64,000 nt of DNA from Anaerosphaera multitolerans (GCF_004006535.1 NZ_RLIH01000002.1:1-64000); one strand, 5' to 3'; positions 32,208-42,379 are shown, counted from the first letter of the stretch. Notes: generated by a model from the letters alone, not told the origin. Translations and numbers: made by a program.

Positions 32208-32576
32208 ATGAAGATTGCTATTCCGGTAAATGCGAAAGATATAAAATCAAGTGTGTGTGATTCCTTTGGACGCACACCCTATTTTTTGATTTACAATACA
32301 GAAACAAACGAAGAAACATCGGTTGATAATAGTGCGGCGGCAAGTACAGGCGGGGCAGGGATTAAAGCCGCACAAATCATCATTGATAATCAAGTAAATG
32401 CTTTACTAACACCGCGGCTGGGAACAAATGCCGCCGACGTGTTAAAATCCGCTAACATTTCGATCTATACAGCAATATCAGGTTCTGCGAAATATAATTT
32501 GGATGCCTTCGTGGCCGGAAAACTCTCTTTGCTGGATGAAATACATAGTGGATTCCATGGAAGCGAAAAGCATTAA
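32208..32576 (+). CDS. NifX/NifB-type dinitrogenase cofactor-binding-like protein (first)
   Basis: This 122-aa protein has the RNase H-like NifX fold pattern: KIAIPVNAKDIKSSVCDSFGRTPYFLIY at the start, DNSAAASTGGAGIKAAQIIIDNQVNALLTPRLGTNAADVL in the middle. Members bind iron-molybdenum or iron-sulfur intermediates, but many, as here, are in organisms with no nitrogenase genes in view. Ribosome binding site is AAGGAGGAG. It lies in the Mrp operon and may be a cluster carrier. Confidence 0.85.
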   Translation: MKIAIPVNAKDIKSSVCDSFGRTPYFLIYNTETNEETSVDNSAAASTGGAGIKAAQIIIDNQVNALLTPRLGTNAADVLKSANISIYTAISGSAKYNLDAFVAGKLSLLDEIHSGFHGSEKH

Positions 32577-32577
32577 C

Positions 32578-33438
32578 ATGGTTATTGCGGTTCTAAGTGG
32601 TAAGGGCGGTACAGGAAAAACACTGGTATCGGTCAACTTGGCTTCAGCGGCGGATGAATCAGCCTACGTAGACTGTGATGTTGAAGAACCTAATGGACAT
32701 CTGTTTTTCAAACCGGAAGGAGTGCAGGAGACCGCAGTATCCGTTCTGATTCCGGAGCTGAATGATCAGCGATGCGACGGCTGTCGTGCCTGCGTTGACT
32801 TTTGCCGGTTTCATGCGCTTGCCTTTATCAACAATAAACCACTTGTCTTTGACGAGGTTTGTCATTCCTGTGGCGGCTGCATCTTGGTCTGTCCTAAAAA
32901 GGCACTGACGGAAAAAGAAAAAATTATTGGAAAAGTGCAAAAAGGAAAATCGGATCAGGTAACGACCTATACCGGTATATTACATATCGGGGAAGCTTCC
33001 GGGGTTCCTATTATTCAAAGACTGCTTTCCAAGGAAAGGGTGGATGAAAACAAGCTGACGATTGTGGATGGACCTCCGGGAAGTGCCTGCATGGCCATGG
33101 AAAGTATCAAAGATGCTGATTATTGCGTTTTGGTTGCTGAACCTACTTTATTTGGTGTTCATAACCTGGATATGGTTTATCAACTGGTCAAGTTGTTTCA
33201 AAAGCCATTCGGCGTGATTCTCAACAAATGTTTAGAGGACGAGAATCCGGCAGAAACCTTTTGTATAGAAAATCATATCAGGATCCTTGGGCGTATTCCT
33301 TTCGATACAAATCTCGGATCATTGCATTCGAATGCGAAGATTGCTGTTAGAGAGAAAGCTTTCTACTGGGAAATGTTTTCTGCTCTACTAGACACGATCA
33401 GAGAAGAGGTGCCACATGAAACAGCTCGTTATTCTTAG
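32578..33438 (+). CDS. MinD-superfamily ATPase with inserted ferredoxin domain (first)
   Basis: This 286-aa protein is read from ATG 32578, two bases after the previous stop; ATG 32557 inside the preceding gene is an alternative. The deviant Walker A AVLSGKGGTGKTLVSVNLAS is at residues 4-23. Two 4Fe-4S motifs follow: CDGCRACVDFCRFHA and CHSCGGCILVCPKKA. Walker B-like TIVDGPPGSAC lies later. These ATPases couple ATP hydrolysis to Fe-S cluster handling. It overlaps the second ATPase gene by 23 bp. Confidence 0.88.
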   Translation: MVIAVLSGKGGTGKTLVSVNLASAADESAYVDCDVEEPNGHLFFKPEGVQETAVSVLIPELNDQRCDGCRACVDFCRFHALAFINNKPLVFDEVCHSCGGCILVCPKKALTEKEKIIGKVQKGKSDQVTTYTGILHIGEASGVPIIQRLLSKERVDENKLTIVDGPPGSACMAMESIKDADYCVLVAEPTLFGVHNLDMVYQLVKLFQKPFGVILNKCLEDENPAETFCIENHIRILGRIPFDTNLGSLHSNAKIAVREKAFYWEMFSALLDTIREEVPHETARYS

Positions 33439-34291
33439 CGGTAAAGGCGGCACCGGAAAAACCACCATCGCAGGTGCTTTTATCAAACTGTCCAAGGCCA
33501 AAGCATATGCAGATTGTGACGTCGATGCCCCCAATTTGCACTTAACCAATGCTTGGAGCACGGAGCCGGAAAAAGCAGATTATTACGGTCTGCCCAAAGC
33601 CTTTATCAATCCGAAGATATGTATAGCATGTGATCAGTGCCGAAAGCATTGTCGCTTTGGTGCTATTTCCTTTGACAACCACTACAAAGTGGATCCTTAT
33701 GCTTGTGAAGGCTGTGGCGTTTGCGAATATTTGTGTCCTGTGGGAGCGATTACTCTTGTGCCGGCAGTCGACGGAGAACTCATGCTATATGCTGATGGAG
33801 AAAAAGTCTTTTCAACCGCCCGGCTGAATATGGGCAGCGGTACGTCCGGGATGCTTGTCACGGAAGTAAAAAAACGCATGCAATCAAGAAGCGAAGAGGC
33901 GGAAATGGCTATTATTGATGGCTCTCCCGGCATAGGCTGCCCGGTCATTGCCTCCCTGAGCGGTGTGGATATGGTTCTGGTCGTTGCCGAACCTTCCGTA
34001 TCCGGCATAAGTGACATGGAGCGTATCATCCATACGGCAGCGAATTTTGGAATCAAGATCGCCGTATGCGTCAATAAATACGATACCAATATTGATCTTG
34101 CGAAGAAGATTGAACATTTTTGCAAAGAGCAAGGACTCCACTTTGTGGGCAGGATTCCCTTTGATGCCAATGCCGTAAGAGCCATGAATGACGGGAAAAC
34201 CATTGTCGATATAGATTGTATAGCAGGAACTTCGGTTAGAGAGATATATCAGAGGACCATGAAGATGCTTTATGAAGAAGATGATAGCTAA
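33416..34291 (+). CDS. MinD-superfamily ATPase with inserted ferredoxin domain (second)
   Basis: This 291-aa paralogue of the preceding gene has Walker A LSGKGGTGKTTIAGAFI, 4Fe-4S motifs CIACDQCRKHCRFGA and CEGCGVCEYLCPVGA, and a Walker B-like IIDGSPGIGCP. The pair is encoded with a 23-bp overlap, so equal synthesis and a heterodimer are plausible. Paired proteins of this type occur in many anaerobes with Mrp and NifX; the physiological substrate is unknown. Confidence 0.88.
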   Translation: MKQLVILSGKGGTGKTTIAGAFIKLSKAKAYADCDVDAPNLHLTNAWSTEPEKADYYGLPKAFINPKICIACDQCRKHCRFGAISFDNHYKVDPYACEGCGVCEYLCPVGAITLVPAVDGELMLYADGEKVFSTARLNMGSGTSGMLVTEVKKRMQSRSEEAEMAIIDGSPGIGCPVIASLSGVDMVLVVAEPSVSGISDMERIIHTAANFGIKIAVCVNKYDTNIDLAKKIEHFCKEQGLHFVGRIPFDANAVRAMNDGKTIVDIDCIAGTSVREIYQRTMKMLYEEDDS

Positions 34292-34360
34292 AGTGGTGTC
34301 TGGAAACCCTTGTTTGAATAAGAGTATACCCATGGGCAGATTTGAGAAAGGAGTGAAACA

Positions 34361-35200
34361 GTGAGTGAAAATTGCAAACAAAACTGCAATAGTTGCTCGG
34401 AAGAGTGTGCGGAAAGACAAAAACCCAGAATAGATTTTTCTGAAACGTTGCATGAGAAGAGCTGTGTAAAAAAAGTAATTGGGGTTGTCAGCGGTAAAGG
34501 AGGTGTTGGCAAATCCTTTGTCACCTCCATGCTTGCGGTTGCCATGAATCGATTGGGATATCGCACGGCGATTTTAGATGCCGATGTTACCGGGCCTTCT
34601 ATTCCAAAAGCCTTTGGAATAAAGGAAAGGGCACTCGTCAGTGACGAAGGGGTTATTCCTGTAAAATCGAAAACCGGTATCCAAATGATGTCGGTGAATT
34701 TGCTTTTAGAACATGATACGGATCCCGTTGTCTGGAGAGGCCCGATTCTTGCAAATACAGTAAAGCAGTTTTGGAAAGACGTGATTTGGGATCATGTAGA
34801 TTTTATGTTCATCGACATGCCTCCGGGGACAGGAGATGTTCCCCTTACCGTGTTCCAATCCATAGCGGTTGACGGATTGATCATTGTGACATCACCTCAG
34901 GAACTGGTATCGATGATTGTTACAAAGGCGGTGAAGATGGCAGAGATGATGAACATTCCTATTATCGGGTTGGTCGAGAATATGTCTTATTATAGGTGTC
35001 CGGATAACGGGAAAAATTATCAGATCTTTGGTGAAAGCCATATCGAAGAAATCGCCGGTCAATACCATCTTCCGGTACTTGCGAGAATACCTATTGACCC
35101 CCAAATCTCAACGGCATGTGACAGGGGCATGATAGAAATGCTCGAAGGTAACTGGTTGGATTCGACGGCGAGAACAGTAGAAAAAATGGAGGAAGAATAA
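34361..35200 (+). CDS. Mrp/NBP35-family Fe-S cluster carrier ATPase
   Basis: This 279-aa protein is GTG-initiated behind AAAGGAGTGAAACA. A Cys-rich N-terminus (NCKQNCNSCSEEC) precedes Walker A VVSGKGGVGKSFVTSMLAVA at about residue 43, and Walker B-like MFIDMPPGTGDVP. It ends with a CP-type pair in ENMSYYRCPDNGKN (no second Cys close by, unlike most Mrp proteins, which have CxxC). Mrp/ApbC proteins assemble and transfer 4Fe-4S clusters. A 69-bp gap with CCCATGGG separates it from the previous gene. Confidence 0.88.
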   Translation: MSENCKQNCNSCSEECAERQKPRIDFSETLHEKSCVKKVIGVVSGKGGVGKSFVTSMLAVAMNRLGYRTAILDADVTGPSIPKAFGIKERALVSDEGVIPVKSKTGIQMMSVNLLLEHDTDPVVWRGPILANTVKQFWKDVIWDHVDFMFIDMPPGTGDVPLTVFQSIAVDGLIIVTSPQELVSMIVTKAVKMAEMMNIPIIGLVENMSYYRCPDNGKNYQIFGESHIEEIAGQYHLPVLARIPIDPQISTACDRGMIEMLEGNWLDSTARTVEKMEEE

Positions 35201-35201
35201 A

Positions 35202-35561
35202 ATGATGACAATTGCTGTAGCTAGTGACAACGAGATGGTGACCGAGCATTTTGGTCACTGCGAAGGGTTTATACTATTTGACGCTGAAAACAACAAAATA
35301 GTAAAAAGTGAAACCATTGAAAACCCGGGACATAAACCCGGATTTTTGCCAAACTTTCTTGCCGACCACGGTGTGAATGTGATTATTAGCGGAGGTATGG
35401 GCGGTGGCGCAGTGGATATTTTCAATCAGAGAAATATCGAGGTTATTGTTGGAGCAACTGGAAAGGTCAGAGACGCAGTAGAAGCGTATCTGAAAGGTTC
35501 TTTAAAATCAACGGGTTCGATTTGCCACGAGCATCAACATTATGATGAATGCGGAGAGTAG
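35202..35561 (+). CDS. NifX/NifB-type protein (second), with His/Cys-rich tail
   Basis: This 119-aa protein begins one base after the mrp stop (TAAA ATG). It carries the NifX-like pattern MTIAVASDNEMVTEHFGHCEGFILFDAENNKIV and GVNVIISGGMGGGAVDIFNQRNIEVIVG. A C-terminal tail CHEHQHYDECGE, rich in His, Cys and acidic residues, probably binds metal. This is the last gene of the operon. Confidence 0.85.
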   Translation: MMTIAVASDNEMVTEHFGHCEGFILFDAENNKIVKSETIENPGHKPGFLPNFLADHGVNVIISGGMGGGAVDIFNQRNIEVIVGATGKVRDAVEAYLKGSLKSTGSICHEHQHYDECGE

Positions 35562-35680
35562 GATACCCTTATATGATGCAAAGGAATGATACCTTTTAAC
35601 GATAGCTATACTTTTTAACGATTCTCTTTCTTACTGTGGGAAGGGGGTTCAGAATCTGAACTTAAAGAAATTATCTCTTT

Positions 35681-35711
35681 AAAAAGCGGGCAAATGCTCC
35701 GCTTTTTCTTT
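35681..35711 (+). terminator. Terminator ending the Mrp/NifX operon
   Basis: AAAAAGCGG (35681-35689) pairs with CCGCTTTTT (35699-35707) and continues into CTTT. The sequence before it (35562-35680) contains no gene. Confidence 0.8.
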
Positions 35712-35794
35712 ATCTGAAATTTCAGGAAGAACATGGAAACCCCATATTCCAAGGGCTTTTGGTAAGCTTATCTTTATCGTTAAATTGTATTAAA

Positions 35795-37162
35795 ATGAGT
35801 AAGAACATAGATCCACCTTATAACACAGGTTCGGATGGATTTAACTATAATGACAGCTTCAGTTATTCAACTTGGCTTACTTTTATGAAAAATCGTTTAA
35901 CACTAGCTAAAAAATTGTTAGCGAAGGATGGGTTAATATTTATTTCAATAGACACATCGAGACAGAATGCAAATGGTATAGTTGGAACTTCGTCTTTACC
36001 ATACTTAAATATTATAATGGATGAAATATTTGGGCGAGAAAATTTTATTGGAAATTTACTTTGGAAAAAGAAGAAACAACCTTCTTTTTTATCAAGAATA
36101 GCGGGTGTTATGGAGTCAATTTTAGTGTATGCGAAAGACGAAAAAAACATTGATAAGCTACAAATGGGTGAGCAGACAGATATTACAAAAAGGATTGATA
36201 ATGCATCTAATAATGCAACAGAAATGAATATAAGAGCAGGTATCAGGTATATGGGTGAAAAAAATTCTGTAATTAAAAAGGGGATTTATCAAAATAAAAC
36301 AATGTCAACAGAATTTTTAGATGACGTTGTAGTAGAAAATGGAAGAGTGAAAAATGATTTTAGAGCTATAGCAAAATATAGAAATTCTCAAACAGAAATC
36401 TCTAAGTTCTGTGAGTTAGATTTGCTTTATATCACAGCAAATAATTCATTTAGAAGATTTAAAACGAAAGAAGAGGAAAAGGCCGGAAAAACTATTACTG
36501 ATTTGCTACTTGACTGGGGACAAAACCAAGATGCAACAGCAGAATTAAGGGTACTATTTAATATTAATGATGATTCTAAAGCATTTGATAATCCTAAACC
36601 AGAGCTCTTAATAAAAAATATTTTGACTGTTTCTACTGTGAAAGATGATATCGTTTTAGATTTTTTTATGGGGTCAGGAACAACACAAGCAGTGGCACAT
36701 AAAATGGGTAGACGATACATCGGAATTGAACAAATGGATTATATAGAAGATGTTAGCGTTGAAAGACTTAAAAAAGTACTAAAGGGCGAACAGGGAGGTA
36801 TTTCAAAAGACCTAAACTGGCAAGGCGGCGGTTCTTTTGTTTACTGCGAATTAAAAGAAGATGCTGAGACTTTAATAAGTGAAGTTACAGAATCAACAGA
36901 AGATAATATTTCTTTAATAAAAGATAAAATTTATAAAGACGAAAGAATTGTTCCTTATATTACAACTGATGAGCTAATAAAAGTAGATGAAGATTTTGAA
37001 AATCTATCTTTAGAAGATAAGAAAAAGGTGTTGATAAAGCTAATTGATAAAAACAAGCTTTATGTAAATTACTCTGACATCGATGACGAAAGTTATAATA
37101 TAAGTGATGCAGATAAGAGATTTACAAAGTCTTTTTATGAAGGTGATAGCAATGACAGATAA
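35795..37162 (+). pseudogene. Type III restriction-modification Mod subunit, N-terminus missing
   Basis: The frame is open from about 35759 and the first plausible ATG is 35795, giving 455 aa beginning MSKNIDPPYNTGSDGF. Catalytic motif IV DPPY is therefore at residue 5, whereas in complete Mod proteins about 100-180 residues precede it. The rest is normal: a middle recognition part (about 110-260), motif I LDFFMGSGTTQAVAHKMG, and a C-terminal charged region. Base composition changes abruptly just upstream, consistent with a recombination junction. Without the N-terminal part methylation is doubtful. The gene overlaps the res gene by 11 bp, the usual mod-res arrangement. Confidence 0.75.
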
Positions 37163-39761
37163 GTTTTTATATGAAGAGTTGGAATCTATAAAGAAATTTG
37201 GAATGCTAAAGGATATTCCAGAAATTATTGCCAAAGGCTTGTCTGAACATATTGTTTTGAGGGAGTATCAGGAAGAAGCTTTTAAGTATTTTATTACTTA
37301 CGCAGAAAATGAAAGATTAATCAAGAATAAAAAATTGCATACACTATTCCACATGGCTACAGGTTCCGGGAAAACAGTTATAATGGCTGGACTTATTCTT
37401 TATTTGTATATAAAAGGCTATAGAAATTTCCTGTTTTTTGTAAATCAGACAAATATTTTAGAAAAAACTAAAGAGAATTTTACAAATCCAGTATCGTCGA
37501 AATATTTGTTTGCCAATGATCTTGAATATGCAGGAAATAAGTTTAACGTCCGTGAAGTTGATAATTTCGTCGGGTCATCACTAAATGATGATATTAATAT
37601 ATGTTTCACGACTACACAAAAGCTTCATATGGATTTGAATTTCCCTAAAGAGAACTCATTGACATATGAAGACTTTGAAGATAATAAAATAGTTTTTATT
37701 TCTGATGAATCACATCATATAAATACAATGACTAAAAAACCAACAAAAGACGAAGAGGAAGATAAAAAATCATGGGAGTATTCCGTAACAAATGCTTTTT
37801 CGAGAAATAAAGATCATGTTATGCTTGAGTTTACAGCAACAGCAGATTTGAAAGATAAAAATGTTACTGAGAAGTATAGAGATAAAATTATCTATAATTA
37901 TCCTTTATTTAATTTTAGACTTAGTGGATATACTAAGGATTTTCAGAACTTTGCTACAGATTCAAAACTCTGGGATAGAGCTTTAATGGCAATTATAATG
38001 AGTGAATATCGAAAGTATTTATATGCAGATGCAAAAATTAACATAAAGCCTGTGGTTATGTTTAAGTCTAATAGAATAAAAGACTCTGAGAATTTTTACA
38101 AAGAATTTTTTGATAGGTTGGATAAACTATCCCCAAGTGAAATTAAGGGGCTGTATAGTTCAAATATGCAAAAATTACTAGAAGCTCTAGACTATTTTAA
38201 AGAAAAAGACTCAAGTTTTATATTGCTCGTTAATTCACTAAAACAAGGATTTTCAAAAGATAAATCCATTATTATGAACGGAGCTCAGGACAATACAACT
38301 GAACAACAATTACAGGTAAATTCCTTAGAAGATGAAGATAATCCTATCAGGATAATTTTTACAGTGGATATGCTTAATGAAGGATGGGATGTTCTTAATC
38401 TTTTTGATATTGTTCGACTTTACGATACGAGACAAAGCGGTAAAGGAAAGGTATCTAGCTATACAATAAAAGAAGCACAATTAATTGGTCGTGGAGCGAG
38501 ATATTGTCCATTTCAAATAGACGAGAGCCAAGAGAGATTTAAAAGAAAATATGATTACGACTTGGATAATCCAAATAGAATTTTAGAAACCATGTATTAT
38601 CATAGTAGAAATGACTCTAGATATATATCTGAATTAAAACAAGCCTTAATAGCCACAGGTATGGAGGATGAAAATCCAATTAAGAGGACTTATATGCTTA
38701 AAGAATCTTTTAAGGGTACAAATTTGTTTCAAAAAGGATTTGTTTATGCTAATAAAAGAGTTCCAAAAGGAAGAGAGAATATTTCAGGGATTGAAGCAAG
38801 CTTACGAAATAAAACATTTACTTACACTAAAAGAAGTTTGCAAGGCGAAACAGTCAGCTTATTCGCCGATGAAGAAGTCAAAGAAATATCAACTACTAAT
38901 AGCTACAATATTAAGTTTAAAGACATTAGTTACAATATTTTAAATGGAGCTTCTGATTCATATAATGAACTGAAATTTTCAGTGCTTAAAGAAAAGTATC
39001 CTAGATTAAAAACAAAAAAAGAGTTTTTAACTTCGGATGAGTATCTTGGGAACTTAAGACTTGAAATTAAATATTATGATGAAATTAAAGGAAAAGATAT
39101 TTTTGAAGGGCTAAAGAAAGCATTTGAGGCGATAGCTTCCCATGTAATGAATATCAAGCAAGAGTTTGAAGGTACACAAAAATTTGAACCTAAAAAAATC
39201 AGCGAAGTTATAAAGGATAAGTCCGTTTATTTTAGAGAAATTGATCAAAGTGGAGGGAAGGGCTCATCTCAAAATAACAATCCCAATATGTTATACCAGA
39301 TAGATTTGTTAAAAGAGGATTGGTATGCTTATAATGATAATTATGGTACCAGTGAAGAAAAGCTTGCTATAAAATATTTTAAGACAGATATAGAACCTAA
39401 ATTAAAAGCTAAAGGCCTTAATTATTATGTTATCCGTAATGAAAGAGTACCGGAATTAGCTATTTACAGCTTCGAATATGGTGAGCGATTTGAACCAGAC
39501 TTTTTAATTTTTATAGAAAAACAAAATATCGATAATTCAACACATTATCAGGTATACTATGAACCTAAAGGGGATCACCTACTACTTACCGACAAATGGA
39601 AAGAGGACTTTATGCTTGAAATAAGAGAGAAGCATAGTATCAAAAAAACAGTAATAAATGCCAATGATGACTATATAATTTTAGGTTTACCTTTTTATAA
39701 TTTTAACGAAGGATTAGATGAAATAGATGAAGCAATAGATAAGTTGATTGAAGAGATTTAA
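37152..39761 (+). CDS. Type III restriction enzyme Res subunit
   Basis: This 869-aa protein is read from ATG 37152, inside the end of mod. The SF2 helicase motifs are visible: HMATGSGKTVIMAG (Walker A, about residue 75), DESHHIN (motif II), LEFTATAD (motif III) and EAQLIGRGARYCPF (motif VI). The endonuclease domain is at the C-terminus with EPDFLIFIEK...YYEPKG (PD-X-E-X-K). Length is close to family norm. Res acts only in complex with Mod, so the truncation of the neighbour makes restriction doubtful. Confidence 0.9.
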   Translation: MTDKFLYEELESIKKFGMLKDIPEIIAKGLSEHIVLREYQEEAFKYFITYAENERLIKNKKLHTLFHMATGSGKTVIMAGLILYLYIKGYRNFLFFVNQTNILEKTKENFTNPVSSKYLFANDLEYAGNKFNVREVDNFVGSSLNDDINICFTTTQKLHMDLNFPKENSLTYEDFEDNKIVFISDESHHINTMTKKPTKDEEEDKKSWEYSVTNAFSRNKDHVMLEFTATADLKDKNVTEKYRDKIIYNYPLFNFRLSGYTKDFQNFATDSKLWDRALMAIIMSEYRKYLYADAKINIKPVVMFKSNRIKDSENFYKEFFDRLDKLSPSEIKGLYSSNMQKLLEALDYFKEKDSSFILLVNSLKQGFSKDKSIIMNGAQDNTTEQQLQVNSLEDEDNPIRIIFTVDMLNEGWDVLNLFDIVRLYDTRQSGKGKVSSYTIKEAQLIGRGARYCPFQIDESQERFKRKYDYDLDNPNRILETMYYHSRNDSRYISELKQALIATGMEDENPIKRTYMLKESFKGTNLFQKGFVYANKRVPKGRENISGIEASLRNKTFTYTKRSLQGETVSLFADEEVKEISTTNSYNIKFKDISYNILNGASDSYNELKFSVLKEKYPRLKTKKEFLTSDEYLGNLRLEIKYYDEIKGKDIFEGLKKAFEAIASHVMNIKQEFEGTQKFEPKKISEVIKDKSVYFREIDQSGGKGSSQNNNPNMLYQIDLLKEDWYAYNDNYGTSEEKLAIKYFKTDIEPKLKAKGLNYYVIRNERVPELAIYSFEYGERFEPDFLIFIEKQNIDNSTHYQVYYEPKGDHLLLTDKWKEDFMLEIREKHSIKKTVINANDDYIILGLPFYNFNEGLDEIDEAIDKLIEEI

Positions 39762-39805
39762 TTTTGGTGGATGTTGATTAATGATAAAACAGTGTGAGGT
39801 GAATT

Positions 39806-42379
39806 ATGGAAAAACTATATTCTAGATTTTATAAATGTGCTTTACAAGTTAATCCATATAGTTATAGCACATATAGAGGTGAGGAAGGGTATGAAGAAAG
39901 CGAGTATAATGAAGAAATAGTACGAGTCTGTAAAGAAGAGGATATAAAAATTGTAGGACTTGCAGATCATGGAGATGTTAATAGCTCTGACAGTTTAAGG
40001 GAAAAACTTGAAGACAATGGTATCATTGTATTTCCAGGGTTTGAGATTTGTACAGCTGAAAAAATACACATGGTTTGTTTATTTGATTCTAAAAAAACAA
40101 ACTCTGAGTTAAATCAAATATTAGGCTCTATTGGTATGTCTAATAAAGAAGCAAAAACTGATCCTAGTAGCAAAACATTTATAGATATTGCTAAGGAAAT
40201 AATTGATCATGATGGGTTTTATTATGCTGCACATATAACATCAGATAACGGAATTTTGAAAATAGGACAATTACAAAATGTTTGGACACATAAGTACTTT
40301 ACAGTTGCACAAATTCCTAACACTAGGGATAAAATTGATCCAAACTACAAGAATATTATTAATAACAAAGAAGGAGCTTATAAACGAGATAATCCAGTGG
40401 CTTTTATTAATGCAAAAGATATTTCTAAACCTTCAGATTTAACTGATGAAAATGCGACAACCTTGGTCAAGTTATCAAAACTAGACTTTCAATCATTTAA
40501 AGATGCTTTTAAAGACCCTGATTCAAGAATAAAATTAAATGGAGAAAAAAAAGAATTATATAAAAGTTATATAAAAAGTATAAAAATTACTGGTGGTTAT
40601 CTGGATGGATTTTCCGTGTGTTTTCCGGAAGAACTCACAACTATAATAGGTGGTCGTGGTACGGGTAAATCAACACTTATTAATTTAATAAGATATGTCC
40701 TTGGAACATATAAAAGCAAAAAGTCACAGGATGAAGTTGAAGATATGATGAAGAAAAATTTAGCTCAATCTGGAGAAGTTGAAATGAAAATTTGTTCATA
40801 TACTCAACAAGGACAAGAATACACACTAATAAAAAGATACAATCAAAATTTAGTAATAAAAGATGATAGTGGGAGAATTTCAAAGTTTACAGTTGAAGAT
40901 ATCTTGCCAAACATTGAAATATATGGACAAAATGAAATAATAGAAATGTTAAGTGATCAAGAAGTTATCTATAACATTGTGGAAAGACTTTTATTGATAG
41001 ACGATAAACTAATTAAAGATCAAGAAGAAAAATATAATAATTTAAAAGGAAACAGAAAAGATATTGAAAATATTAATAGGAGTATTCTTTCACTAGAAAA
41101 TGAATTGGGGAATATAGATTCAGTAAAGGAAAAATTACTTAATTATAATAAGTTTGGGATAGGAGAAAAACTTTCTTTAATTAATGCGCAATCAAAAGAG
41201 AAGAGTGTTTTCGAAGAAGTGATTACAAAACTAAAAGAAATTGAAATTAGTAAAATAAAAGTTGATAAAGTTGATATTGAGACAAAAGAAACACCTAAAG
41301 TTAATGATATTATTAAAGAGTTTAATGACAATATGGATACATACATTAATAGACTTGAAGAATACAAGAACGATACAATTGAAAAATTAAAAAGAACATA
41401 TGAAGTATGGAATATTGAACAAAAAGAAATAAATGATGAAATCCAGAGAATTGTAAAAAATATTGATGGAATTCATGATAAGACTAATGAACAAATTGCA
41501 ATGGAATATAAGACTTTATCTGATGAGATAAATAAATCATCTTCAAAAGAAGCAAGGTTAAAACAATTAAAATCTGGAAAAACAAGTCTATTAGAAGAAA
41601 GAAAAAATTTAATAGAAGATTGTAAAATTTCTAATGGAAAGTTAGACGAATATATATTTAGTAGAGTAAAAAAATTAAACAAAAAAGAGTTAAATAGGGA
41701 CATAGAAATTAGCATTCTGCCAAGACAGAATTTAAAAGATTTAAAAACAGAGTTACTTAAATTAGAGGGTATAGGAGATAAATCATTAGAACCATTAGAT
41801 GAAATAGAAGCATTTGATGTTTTTACATTTATAGAGGACATAAATGCAAAAAAAAATGAAGAGATAAACAATAAGTATAAATTAAGAAATGTGGCGATAG
41901 ATTCTATAAAAAACATGGATGAATTGAAAAAATTTAAACTTGAAGAAATGATTTTGGGAAATATTACCATTATAAAATTAAAAGTAGGAAATGAATTTAA
42001 GGTATTAGAGTCACTATCAAAAGGCCAGCAATGTACGGCAATCCTTAATATACTCTTAGTTAAAAATAAAGATCCACTAATCATAGATCAACCTGAAGAT
42101 AACTTAGATAATGCTTTTATTGCAGAGAGTTTAGTATCAGAATTGAGAAAGCATAAGGTAAGTAGACAATATATTTTAGCAACTCATAATGCCAATATAC
42201 CTGTTTTTGGAGATGCGGAGTTAATTATTACATTAATAGAAGAAGAAAAAAATGGTAGAATCGCGGATAATGGCATTGGATCTATAGATTCTGAAGATGT
42301 AAAAAAACACGTAATAAATATATTAGAAGGAGGGAAAGACGCATTTTTAATTAGAGAGAAGAAATATAATATTCAATAG
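39806..42379 (+). CDS. PHP-domain plus SMC-like ATPase (TrlF-like)
   Basis: This 857-aa protein has an N-terminal PHP-type phosphoesterase-like part (about residues 1-160: IKIVGLADHGDVNSSDSLREK, VFPGFEICTAEKIHMVCLFD). It also has an ATPase split by a long coiled coil (about residues 390-690). Walker A is IIGGRGTGKSTLIN near residue 285. The signature-like SLSKGQQCTAIL and Walker B DPLIIDQPEDNLDN are near the C-terminus, with LATHNANIPV as the H-loop. The pattern fits the TrlF family of AAA-like ATPases found beside restriction systems. It follows res by 44 bp on the same strand and ends 8 bp from the convergent relaxase. Function is inferred to be defence. Confidence 0.75.
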   Translation: MEKLYSRFYKCALQVNPYSYSTYRGEEGYEESEYNEEIVRVCKEEDIKIVGLADHGDVNSSDSLREKLEDNGIIVFPGFEICTAEKIHMVCLFDSKKTNSELNQILGSIGMSNKEAKTDPSSKTFIDIAKEIIDHDGFYYAAHITSDNGILKIGQLQNVWTHKYFTVAQIPNTRDKIDPNYKNIINNKEGAYKRDNPVAFINAKDISKPSDLTDENATTLVKLSKLDFQSFKDAFKDPDSRIKLNGEKKELYKSYIKSIKITGGYLDGFSVCFPEELTTIIGGRGTGKSTLINLIRYVLGTYKSKKSQDEVEDMMKKNLAQSGEVEMKICSYTQQGQEYTLIKRYNQNLVIKDDSGRISKFTVEDILPNIEIYGQNEIIEMLSDQEVIYNIVERLLLIDDKLIKDQEEKYNNLKGNRKDIENINRSILSLENELGNIDSVKEKLLNYNKFGIGEKLSLINAQSKEKSVFEEVITKLKEIEISKIKVDKVDIETKETPKVNDIIKEFNDNMDTYINRLEEYKNDTIEKLKRTYEVWNIEQKEINDEIQRIVKNIDGIHDKTNEQIAMEYKTLSDEINKSSSKEARLKQLKSGKTSLLEERKNLIEDCKISNGKLDEYIFSRVKKLNKKELNRDIEISILPRQNLKDLKTELLKLEGIGDKSLEPLDEIEAFDVFTFIEDINAKKNEEINNKYKLRNVAIDSIKNMDELKKFKLEEMILGNITIIKLKVGNEFKVLESLSKGQQCTAILNILLVKNKDPLIIDQPEDNLDNAFIAESLVSELRKHKVSRQYILATHNANIPVFGDAELIITLIEEEKNGRIADNGIGSIDSEDVKKHVINILEGGKDAFLIREKKYNIQ

